Source: a virus
DNA length: 24,599 bases
Direction: 5' to 3' (one strand)
IMG/VR virus record: IMGVR_UViG_3300017739_000108
Location: 1-24,599 of that record
Of the stretch, positions 5,068 through 13,690 are shown one piece after another. Under the pieces are notes generated by a model. That model worked only from the letters and a program-made list of their open reading frames with translations, was not told the origin of the DNA and ran no database searches. The position numbers and the translations under genes were made by a program. Every line of letters begins with the position of its first letter. The stretch's first letter is position 1.

Positions 5068-8000
5068 TCTATTTGCTATGCTCTCAGTAGCTGTTGGCAG
5101 TTTGAGATGTCTTTTTATTGATGGAACAACCTGTAAGTAATATTGCTCCTGCAAATTAACCATCCTCATGTACTCTTGCTTTTGCTCTGCTGTTAGGTCG
5201 GCTTTTAGAATATCTCTTCTTTCTTTTCTGAGCTTAGCAAGAGCATTTGCCGTATCCTGCAAAGCTTCTTTAGCACCAATGAACTGCCTTCGACCAATAA
5301 GGAATGCTTGAAGCTCGTCCATGCGACCATCTTCTTGTAGTTTTTTGGCTGTAGCCTCTGTTCTTTTTACAAAGTCATATAGTTCGTAAAAGTCTTCTTT
5401 ATACCCACCGCCAAACTCTGAACCAAAGAAACGTCTTATCACAGGTTTTTGAGTCAGATCCGTTCCAGCCAGTAGATTTCGATTGTCTCCTTGAACAGGG
5501 ACACCAAGTATACTGTTCGATCTTAACGCTACATCCATTAGTGTTATGGCGTAAGACCCAATAGTCCCTCCATATCCACGCATTAAGTGATCAATATTTA
5601 TTGGGCTTGTTCCGGTGATTGTAGCAAGTCTTTTTGCAAACTCAGTAGTTGATGAAAGCTCTTGAAATTGAGGTTCATTGCTTGACTCAACGTACACAGG
5701 AATAACTGGTCTGCCTGTGTAAAGGTCGTGATTCATAACTACTTCAAGAAGAGGAGCCGCCGCTTGAGGAATAGGCGTAAAACCAAGAGTCCCAACAACC
5801 GCTCGTAAAGCAGACTGCTGAGCTTCTCTGGCTGTAGTGCCGCCGTTGTATGAGTCAATTATTCGCTCAGGCAGTGTCTTAAACAACAAACCAACCTCAA
5901 ACGGGATTGGGATCCGAACTGGTACGCCTGATGATGTTGGGAATATCCAGAAGTTATCTTTTATTTCTTCTGTCTGATTCTTGTATTGTTCGTCATCACT
6001 AAATAACCCGTAATAAAGGGCTGTAGCCCCTACAAGCAAACCTCCTCTTGCAAACGCACTTGCAGCAGCCTGTCCTCTAGAAAACTCCCTATTTGCACTG
6101 CTCTTACCTGTAAGGCCTCTGTATAAAACATCCAAGCCTTGTATTCTAGCGTTCAAAAACGGGATTGTTGATGCTGCTGTTCTTACTATCGGGCTGCTAC
6201 CTCTTCGACCAAAGTTCAAAACCTCCATAGCTTGGAAGTGAGCCTCGGCTTCGTTGCCTGTGCGAGCTAATACATCGTTGTATACAGCATTTCTTGTTGC
6301 TGCATCAGACTTGGTAGTTAAAGACCCAAGACCATCCCAAAGCTTTGTCCCGTACTTGATTACAAAGTTTCGATTGTCAGTAACTTGATTTGTGTCTCTA
6401 AGAATTTTTTGTGCAAACTTCCCAATGTTATCTGGATCATTCTTGTAGTCGTACCCACCAACGACACCGCTGCGCTCAAGTTTTTCCATCCCATCAGCAA
6501 AGCCAAGAAAAGTGTCTACCATTGGCGTAAAGCTAGATCCTGACGTTACAAACGCAGATAGAGAGTCCCTGATCATATTGGCTATGATAAATCCGGGTTC
6601 TCTGGTAACCATTTCTCTCAAGAAACGAGCGGGAATACCAGCATACTCAGTGATGAGCATTTCAACAGAACCAGCCGGGGCAATGGTCAACGACTCATAT
6701 ATTAACGGGTCATCTATTATGAATTTACGACGATCACCGCCAACCTTAAAAGTAACTACAGCTTCGCCAGTGGTTCTTTGTCCCGGCTTGACCTCTCTTG
6801 CAAGGCCAAGATTTCTCATGTCTCTGACTATTCGCTGCTGAGCAACATTCTTCATGCCCATGCTTATGGCGGCGTTGAGGTTCATTGCTATTGCTTCTAA
6901 AAGAGGCACGTTTATTTCTTTGGTGCTTCCTTTAATCGCCTTAAGATCCTGACTTGCAGTTAATCCACCAAATACATTTGGCGCGTTTGGAACATCTGAC
7001 CCTTCGACTTGTCGGTAAAACGGTACATAATCAGATTGGTCTTGCCATAACTGGGCGGTTTCAGCGTCTAAAATCCCTGTGTCTTTTAAGAACTGAACGG
7101 TATGCCCATTGTAATCCTGCCAAGCGTCGTACCAGTCTTTAATGATTGAGTTGCCGTCTTTATCTAAAAATGACTCTGCTGTTTTTATGTTCTCCGCATG
7201 CTGTGCTGGGGTTCCGGGTACTTCAATGCCCCTTGCTCGCAATCTTTCAGATCGCCTAGCTATTGAGTAAGCCTGAGCTATTTGTTCTAAAGACCCATGC
7301 TCTTTTGTGTAGAGCATAGCCATAAGCTCTATTAACCCGCGAAACTTTTTAGTCTCTCCTCTGCTGTTTGTGTGTTCAAAGTCAGCAATTGTTGTAAGAC
7401 CGCCTGTGTAAACAGGAACGCCGTACTTGAGCGCGGCGGCTGTCACTGCAGTTGAACGATCAGCAAACAATGCTGCTGACAAAGCAGAAGAGTCAGCAAG
7501 CATGTTGCCAGAAACACCCTTATAGTTTTCTAACTGAGCATATCTATTAACGGCTTTTTGTTTAGATGCAGTTAAAGATTTTCCAATTGGCCCTTGATCA
7601 AGGACGTTTAGCATTGTTTGACCGGGAGTGCTGGTCGGCAACTCGGCAACTACACCATCTAGCGCAGATTGTGCCGCAGGACTTATTTCTGGAGTGTTTG
7701 CCCTAGAGAACATGACTTCTTCACTAGGAGAAAGCCTTTGCCCTTTGTCTGGGTCAGCGGCAACTGCTTGTGCATATGGATCTGCGGCAGGATTAAAAGG
7801 CGGTATAACACCTACTGATCGGTTTTCAGCGACCTCTAAGTTGTCTTGTACAACACGATCAACTTCGCTTTGACCAATTACTTTCTTACGCTTGTATTTA
7901 TCAAGCAAGTCAAATGGCAGACCTACGTCTTCATCCGGTATCGGTCTGGCAGCATTGCTTCCTCTTCCGCGCCCAGTGGCTGACTCGGATCTCGGTCTGG

Positions 8001-11000
8001 ATACGCCGCTATCAGGTAGTTTTTTCTCGTAAGTGGCCGCTTCATCGCCTTCAGGTATCCCTCCACTGGATCGCTCCCAATCTGGCGGGTTGATGTCTTG
8101 CGCGTGTTCATAAACAGCCTCTCTTGCCTGATCCAAGGTTATTAGTTTCTTATTGTACTGTTTCCATATATTGTCTACAACGTCCACATTACTCTGTTGG
8201 GACTTGTACTCTGGTCGGAATAAACCTCTGACAGCCTCCCATGTAATAGACTGCATCTCTCTGGGCAACACGCCACGCTCATTAGCAGCACGACGATATC
8301 CTTCCTCATACAGGGAATACACGCCGTTCAGGCCAGTAATCTTGGATGACGAACCTTTTGTGCCAAAGTTATGAGACACCTCAAACGCACTGCCACCCAA
8401 AGGCTTGAGTAATCCAGCAGCAACAGCGTGAGTATCTATAGTGACAAAGCCCAAGTCTGAGTCTGGGTCAAATATGTTGTTATAGAAGTTTCTAACTTTG
8501 TTGGCGCTTCCTAGTGATTCGGATATGGCGTCAATGTCTGGATTTTGTAGGGCGCGAACACCCTTTGCTATTTCTACTAACGAACCCCAAGCAACCTTGG
8601 AGTTGCTGCCGTCAGCGTTTTTTGCGTAATCCAGCAGTCTGCCGTCAGGCGAAACAATTCTGTAGCTAGGATCGTGGTAAGTCTGGTCAAACGTCCTTAT
8701 CCACATGGCAGCTAACGTGTCGCCAAGCCCCGGCTCGTTAAACTTACGCAAAATTTCGCTCAAAGTGTTTGATCCAATCAACTCAAGTCTTACTCTGTTT
8801 TCTGCTTGAGCTTCCGCGCTTATCCCTTTGTGAAAGAATAATTCTTCCGCTCGGTCTTTCATTGCTTGAGTGAATGGTTGATTTGCGTGATCAAAATAAA
8901 TGTCTATTGTGCGCTCAGCCAGCGATGCGTTTTGATACCAGTCTTTTTGCGGCGACAAATTAGCTGCAACAGCAGATGCCTGCTCCATAGATATGCCGTG
9001 CCGTTCTGCAAAGCGCCCGACTAAGGCGTTAGCACCCTTGTACCAAAGCTTAGAGTTTTCCCTAGTCTCCGCTGGAACCCTGTCAAAGAGATTCAACAGG
9101 TTGTTCTTGACTGCTTCGACAAACGCTTCGGCTTTCTGCTCATTAGTTCGCAGGTTGGCTGCTTTTTGAAGTATCGGATAAAGCTTGGAGTCTTTGATTA
9201 GCTCCATGTTCTTGTTGAACACGGTCTTATCGTTCACAAAGGTTTGATAATCATTGACCAGCAAATCATCAAGAGGGTCTTCTGTGCGCCTTGCTGCCGT
9301 TGGATACCTTGTGCTGACGTTGCCCTGTATACCCCCTTGCTCTGGCGCTCTGCGAGAATACAAAGTTTCAAACTGCTCACCAGTCGGCGATATGCTTTTC
9401 AAAGCATTCTTGGCTAATACTAGAGGGCCAACCTGTATTACTTCATCAGCAAAAGTTACAGGCTCACCAGTTGACCTATCGTAGAAATACGAATGCCTTC
9501 TGGGATCAAACCCTACTTGAATCCAATCAGGAGAATTTATAAACGATTCTGCTAGGTTTGCCGTTTCTTCGGGGCTTCTGTTTACAAAGTCGCCCATGAT
9601 TTGAGCAAACGGAAACTTGTTTTTGCCTTCCATAACGGAACGAGCGTCTTCTTGAAGGTTTTTAGGATCTTTCCCCGTCCTTTCTCTAAGCATGGTGAAG
9701 TCAGCATTTTTTATTGATGCTGTAGCCATGTGAGATATCGACTTACCTTTCTGATCGTGAATTGTTGGCACCCAAGTGCCAAAGTTTTTGTATGCGTTTA
9801 TATCTAATCTAAGGCCAACGCGAGATCCATCGGGAACCTCTGCATTTATTTTGTCTTTTTGGCTTTGAACGGCTAAAGCCTCAAACATCTCATCTGTAGT
9901 AGCTGGCTCTGGAACAAAGTCGTAAGGCTGAATAGTGCCCAAAACAACTGAGTCATACTGTTCTCTAGTGAACTCTCCTGTTTGAAGCTTTGCATAAGCA
10001 TTAGCAACTTCTTCTTTTAACGCAGTGTCTGGAGCGCCTACAGCCCTTCTGCTGAAGTCAGGCACAGATTGCCCAGAACTAGCAGGTATGTCACGCTCTG
10101 CATCTTCGCCTGTCGTAACAACAACACCTTGGCTTCGCAGCTTGTTTATTTCAGCCTGCAAATCTCTAGACGCTTTCTTTTCTGTCTGAGTAAGTGTTCG
10201 TATTTGATCGCGTTGCCTAGCGCCAATTTCTCCAGACCCTATTGCCTCAAATACTTCACTAAAGGTATTAAATTTTTCACCTTTAAGGGCTGAAACCATA
10301 TTTCTAAGAAATCTAACTACTCGCTCAACTAATGACTTAGGCTTGCCTTGAAGAAGTTTGGGGTCTTCTTTTGTTCTTCTTACTAACTCAGCAACGGACT
10401 CCTCTGCTATTGCAACCTTGGAAAATCCAGCATAAGTGCTTTCTGCCCACCTCAAGAATGTTTGAGGGTTGCCTTCTTTGTCTCGCACTGTTGGGTGTAT
10501 TTTTCTGCTTGCTGCACCAGAAAGAAGGCTCCACTCTTTGTTCGTGAACAGGTCAAGGTTACGCATAGCGTGGATCATTTCGTGATCCAGTATTTCTAGC
10601 AATGCAGCCTCTACTTGAGCCTCAGTCATAGACGGATCTGACATGACGCTGTCTATTGACAAGAAAATAGTGTTCAAGCCGCTATCGTAATAACCCTCGG
10701 CCAAGCCCTCTGGGTCAATTTCATCATCCCTTACAAACTGAGTTCTAGGATCTCTCTGTCTAGCTGCTTCGCCACCAATGACCATTGCATCGGCATCTCC
10801 AGCTTGTCTGCGTCTTACTCCATAAACAAGATTGCCGTTAGCGTCTTTTGCTGCTGTCCTTAAGGCGTAATCAAGGCTTAGCCCTACATCACTTAGCCCA
10901 AAACCTTTCATTACCCTATTTATGGCTCTGCGTAATCTGTCTACGTTGACTGAGGGCGCAGGCAAGGCTAAGACTTCGGTTTCTTGCTCTACAACAGGCT

Positions 11001-13680
11001 CTGCCTCAACAACTGGAGCAGCCTGCACATCTTGCTTGGCTAGATCTGCTCTTAGATCGCTTAGGGCAGCAGCGCCTTGCTGCGTTGTTGGGTTGATGCC
11101 AGTGGCATTAGCAAGAACGACCTCGCCTGCGTCAGGAGTTTGTTGCAACGTCTTTGATGCTGCACGGAACTGAGCGCCTGTGTACTTGGGCAGCTTGAAG
11201 GTGGGAAGCTTTGTGGGCTTGTCGAAGCGTGGCAGTGATCTGAGCTTTTGGTACAACAACCTAGACTCAGCCAATGACAAATCATTTACCGACTTGATGG
11301 TCTTTTTGCCTAGTATTCTGCTCGCAAGGTACTTGACCTCAGGAGATCCAACCTTTGATGTGATGTTTTTAGCTTTGAGAAGCTGCTCCATCTCTTGGAA
11401 GTTAGCGTCAACATTACGCATGACACCTTTCTCAACAGCAGCCTTACCTGTGCGGTTGTTGAGTTGGTTTGCATAAACTCTAGCGTCGGCCTCTGTCTTA
11501 AACTTAACAAGCTTAGGCGGCTTCTTCTTAGGGTTTGCTTTGATTGCATCGTCTTTTTCTAGGGTAGTCAGCGGCCTGCCTTGCAGGATCTCACCAGCAC
11601 TGCTTCTTACGACTGGGTTGTTGTTTGCGCTTAACCCAGCCCTATACGTTTCAGTCTCAGGTAAACCATTTACCCGTGTATCGCTAAGATTGTATAGCTG
11701 GTCTTCTTTAAGGACGCTTCTGACTTCTTGAATGGTAAACGTATTTGTTACTGGCAGACCTTGACGCAGACGCTTGGCGTTTATGCGCTGAGATGCGGTC
11801 ATTTTGCTTGGGCCAACCCTGTCTTGCATCAACACATTAACGTCGGCTGTTTCATCAAAACCACGGTCTTGCGTTGTCTCGGCTGCGCTGTCTACGGCAA
11901 CTGAGCTATATGTGTTTGAGTCAGGATGGTTTGCAGCAAAGTTGTAGGACTGCAACGAGGATTCTTGATCGGCATCGTATGATTCTGGCGATGATGTAAT
12001 TACTGCGTCACCAGCAGAGAACACGTTGTCATTAATCATTTCATCGTTAAGGAACCCAGCAAGAGCAAATGCATCTTCGGAGTTCTGTAAAGGCACACCG
12101 TATTGCTGCCCGTTGCTATCTTCTACGGTGAAGACTGGCACACCTTCGGGATCAAGCTGGGTAGTGCTGACACCCTCACCGCCAAAGTCTTCTGGCAACT
12201 TAACAGTGAACGTATTGTCGGCTGATGGGAAGTTGTCGCCCATTGTTTGGCGAATTGATTGTGCATATGCAAGCATTGGTTGCTTGGGATATCTGCGCTG
12301 TATGCCCTCAGTAGGCTGTGCAACTGTAGTAATTTGGAATCCAGACAGTTGTGGCTGTCCATTCACAGATGTAACAATCTCGCCGCCTCCGGGGGCTTCA
12401 ACGTAGGCTGTGACAGTCTCTGTCGGCTTGCCTTTGTCCCTTACTCTAAACTTCTCTTCTGCTTGAAATGACTCGCCATTGGGGGCAGTCAACGTGATTA
12501 TTCTTGATGGCGTTTTAAGCTTAGATGTGAGCGCCCTGCCTGTAGGAGGGGCTATCTGAGATGGGTCTATTGGTGCCTCACCAGCAGCCCTACGAGCTTC
12601 ATTTGCAGCTTGACGGTCAGCGGCTGCTTGAGCGTCTATTTCTGCTTGTGCTGCTAGATCGCCAGCAAGCGCCCTCTGCCTAATATCTTGAGCATCCTGC
12701 AAGTCCTCTCTAAGCTTGCCTTCAGCCTCTTCTGCGGCCTTAAAGGCTCCTTTGTTGCGCCTACCAGCCACAGCGTTGAGCACAAGGTCTGCACCCGCAC
12801 CGACAGCACCGCCAATGGTAAAGTCATCCATCAGGTTGCCGCCGCCTATCTCTAAGGCTTCATTGTATTGACCTTGCTCAATGGCGTCTTGGGCTATGCT
12901 TGCAGCAACTTCCTGTATACCCTCAGTGCTGCCTGAGCGTAAGGCAGATCCAAGCCTTTCTTTTATTCCAGATGGTAGTTTTCCAGCAGATTCCAAACCC
13001 TTAAGTCTATTAAGAAGTCTTTGAGGAACAATAAGCTCAGACAAACCAACACCGCCACCAAGCAAAACAGATAAGTCTTCTTCGTCTTGCGAGACATCTA
13101 ACCCTGAGTCACGGGCCGCTTGTATTCTTTGAGCTTGATCACCAGCACCCGTACCCACAGCCAAAGCCCCGGTAGCGCCAATCTCAGCAACCTTTGCTGC
13201 TTTTGCTGCTGATATGCCTTTACCTGCCATACCTGCAAGCTTTATTGCTCCAGCAGGGGTAAAGAATGAGGCAAACGAACCAACACCTTCGCCAAACTTA
13301 GTGAGCCATTGATCTCTGTAAGCAAGATCAGCGCCCATCGCTTCGTCAATCGCTGCACGGCCTTCTCTAGCAGCAAGAACTAGGTCGTTCTCATCGCCGC
13401 TATCTATTAAGTCCTCAAGGCCTACTGCGTTAGTGCCAGCATCAGCAAGCTCTGCTAAGCCCTCACCAGCAGACAAGAATGCATTGGCAAAGCCACGACC
13501 TATTCCTTTGGCAGTCTCAAAGGCTTGACCTGATACAGTTCTTTCATCCTCAAATGGATCAAAGCCTAGCTCATCGGCTGTTATTACATTGCCGCCTATT
13601 AGTTTTTGAGCAAGCTCTTTTTTCCCAATATCATCTGGGACATCGCTAATAATAAGACCGTTGGGAAGTTGTACATCCAT
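5050..13680 (-). CDS. Giant polyvalent internal virion protein, 2876 aa
   Basis: Very long multidomain protein resembling phage polyvalent (DarB-like) proteins that are packaged and injected with the DNA. Residues 1-35 resemble a short N-terminal motif of other virion proteins (MDVQLPNGLIISDVPDD). Residues about 60-240 are hydrophobic and Gly/Ala-rich. About 310-365 are an Ala/Glu coiled coil. HEMIH at 1033-1037 is an HExxH zinc metallopeptidase motif, with Glu1049 a possible further ligand. About 1283-1430 match a conserved domain of other polyvalent proteins (VGFDPRRHSYFYDRSTGEP). About 1530-1765 contain KVRNFYNN at 1728-1735 and TIDTHA at 1747-1752, the latter reminiscent of an HhH-GPD glycosylase VDTH motif. 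About 2010-2720 resemble LPD38, with a hydrophobic segment near 2538-2557. Domain names are recalled, not searched. Three FSR/YSR linkers (1209, 1441, 1991) separate regions. It is the last gene of the leftward cluster, overlapping the plus-strand operon by 18 nt. Its ribosome site is weak. Confidence 0.82.
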   Translation of the reverse strand: MDVQLPNGLIISDVPDDIGKKELAQKLIGGNVITADELGFDPFEDERTVSGQAFETAKGIGRGFANAFLSAGEGLAELADAGTNAVGLEDLIDSGDENDLVLAAREGRAAIDEAMGADLAYRDQWLTKFGEGVGSFASFFTPAGAIKLAGMAGKGISAAKAAKVAEIGATGALAVGTGAGDQAQRIQAARDSGLDVSQDEEDLSVLLGGGVGLSELIVPQRLLNRLKGLESAGKLPSGIKERLGSALRSGSTEGIQEVAASIAQDAIEQGQYNEALEIGGGNLMDDFTIGGAVGAGADLVLNAVAGRRNKGAFKAAEEAEGKLREDLQDAQDIRQRALAGDLAAQAEIDAQAAADRQAANEARRAAGEAPIDPSQIAPPTGRALTSKLKTPSRIITLTAPNGESFQAEEKFRVRDKGKPTETVTAYVEAPGGGEIVTSVNGQPQLSGFQITTVAQPTEGIQRRYPKQPMLAYAQSIRQTMGDNFPSADNTFTVKLPEDFGGEGVSTTQLDPEGVPVFTVEDSNGQQYGVPLQNSEDAFALAGFLNDEMINDNVFSAGDAVITSSPESYDADQESSLQSYNFAANHPDSNTYSSVAVDSAAETTQDRGFDETADVNVLMQDRVGPSKMTASQRINAKRLRQGLPVTNTFTIQEVRSVLKEDQLYNLSDTRVNGLPETETYRAGLSANNNPVVRSSAGEILQGRPLTTLEKDDAIKANPKKKPPKLVKFKTEADARVYANQLNNRTGKAAVEKGVMRNVDANFQEMEQLLKAKNITSKVGSPEVKYLASRILGKKTIKSVNDLSLAESRLLYQKLRSLPRFDKPTKLPTFKLPKYTGAQFRAASKTLQQTPDAGEVVLANATGINPTTQQGAAALSDLRADLAKQDVQAAPVVEAEPVVEQETEVLALPAPSVNVDRLRRAINRVMKGFGLSDVGLSLDYALRTAAKDANGNLVYGVRRRQAGDADAMVIGGEAARQRDPRTQFVRDDEIDPEGLAEGYYDSGLNTIFLSIDSVMSDPSMTEAQVEAALLEILDHEMIHAMRNLDLFTNKEWSLLSGAASRKIHPTVRDKEGNPQTFLRWAESTYAGFSKVAIAEESVAELVRRTKEDPKLLQGKPKSLVERVVRFLRNMVSALKGEKFNTFSEVFEAIGSGEIGARQRDQIRTLTQTEKKASRDLQAEINKLRSQGVVVTTGEDAERDIPASSGQSVPDFSRRAVGAPDTALKEEVANAYAKLQTGEFTREQYDSVVLGTIQPYDFVPEPATTDEMFEALAVQSQKDKINAEVPDGSRVGLRLDINAYKNFGTWVPTIHDQKGKSISHMATASIKNADFTMLRERTGKDPKNLQEDARSVMEGKNKFPFAQIMGDFVNRSPEETANLAESFINSPDWIQVGFDPRRHSYFYDRSTGEPVTFADEVIQVGPLVLAKNALKSISPTGEQFETLYSRRAPEQGGIQGNVSTRYPTAARRTEDPLDDLLVNDYQTFVNDKTVFNKNMELIKDSKLYPILQKAANLRTNEQKAEAFVEAVKNNLLNLFDRVPAETRENSKLWYKGANALVGRFAERHGISMEQASAVAANLSPQKDWYQNASLAERTIDIYFDHANQPFTQAMKDRAEELFFHKGISAEAQAENRVRLELIGSNTLSEILRKFNEPGLGDTLAAMWIRTFDQTYHDPSYRIVSPDGRLLDYAKNADGSNSKVAWGSLVEIAKGVRALQNPDIDAISESLGSANKVRNFYNNIFDPDSDLGFVTIDTHAVAAGLLKPLGGSAFEVSHNFGTKGSSSKITGLNGVYSLYEEGYRRAANERGVLPREMQSITWEAVRGLFRPEYKSQQSNVDVVDNIWKQYNKKLITLDQAREAVYEHAQDINPPDWERSSGGIPEGDEAATYEKKLPDSGVSRPRSESATGRGRGSNAARPIPDEDVGLPFDLLDKYKRKKVIGQSEVDRVVQDNLEVAENRSVGVIPPFNPAADPYAQAVAADPDKGQRLSPSEEVMFSRANTPEISPAAQSALDGVVAELPTSTPGQTMLNVLDQGPIGKSLTASKQKAVNRYAQLENYKGVSGNMLADSSALSAALFADRSTAVTAAALKYGVPVYTGGLTTIADFEHTNSRGETKKFRGLIELMAMLYTKEHGSLEQIAQAYSIARRSERLRARGIEVPGTPAQHAENIKTAESFLDKDGNSIIKDWYDAWQDYNGHTVQFLKDTGILDAETAQLWQDQSDYVPFYRQVEGSDVPNAPNVFGGLTASQDLKAIKGSTKEINVPLLEAIAMNLNAAISMGMKNVAQQRIVRDMRNLGLAREVKPGQRTTGEAVVTFKVGGDRRKFIIDDPLIYESLTIAPAGSVEMLITEYAGIPARFLREMVTREPGFIIANMIRDSLSAFVTSGSSFTPMVDTFLGFADGMEKLERSGVVGGYDYKNDPDNIGKFAQKILRDTNQVTDNRNFVIKYGTKLWDGLGSLTTKSDAATRNAVYNDVLARTGNEAEAHFQAMEVLNFGRRGSSPIVRTAASTIPFLNARIQGLDVLYRGLTGKSSANREFSRGQAAASAFARGGLLVGATALYYGLFSDDEQYKNQTEEIKDNFWIFPTSSGVPVRIPIPFEVGLLFKTLPERIIDSYNGGTTAREAQQSALRAVVGTLGFTPIPQAAAPLLEVVMNHDLYTGRPVIPVYVESSNEPQFQELSSTTEFAKRLATITGTSPINIDHLMRGYGGTIGSYAITLMDVALRSNSILGVPVQGDNRNLLAGTDLTQKPVIRRFFGSEFGGGYKEDFYELYDFVKRTEATAKKLQEDGRMDELQAFLIGRRQFIGAKEALQDTANALAKLRKERRDILKADLTAEQKQEYMRMVNLQEQYYLQVVPSIKRHLKLPTATESIANRLSSLL

Positions 13681-13690
13681 TACTTTGACC

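Noticed and set aside
5068-5130. Possible terminator at the convergent junction
   Set aside because: Only 3-4 bp stems (for example GCTA/TAGC) and a short T run are visible. This is not a credible intrinsic terminator.
10069-12471. Plus-strand open frames opposite the giant gene
   Set aside because: Antisense shadows of a very long coding frame. They are Ser/Cys/Leu-rich and without start signals.
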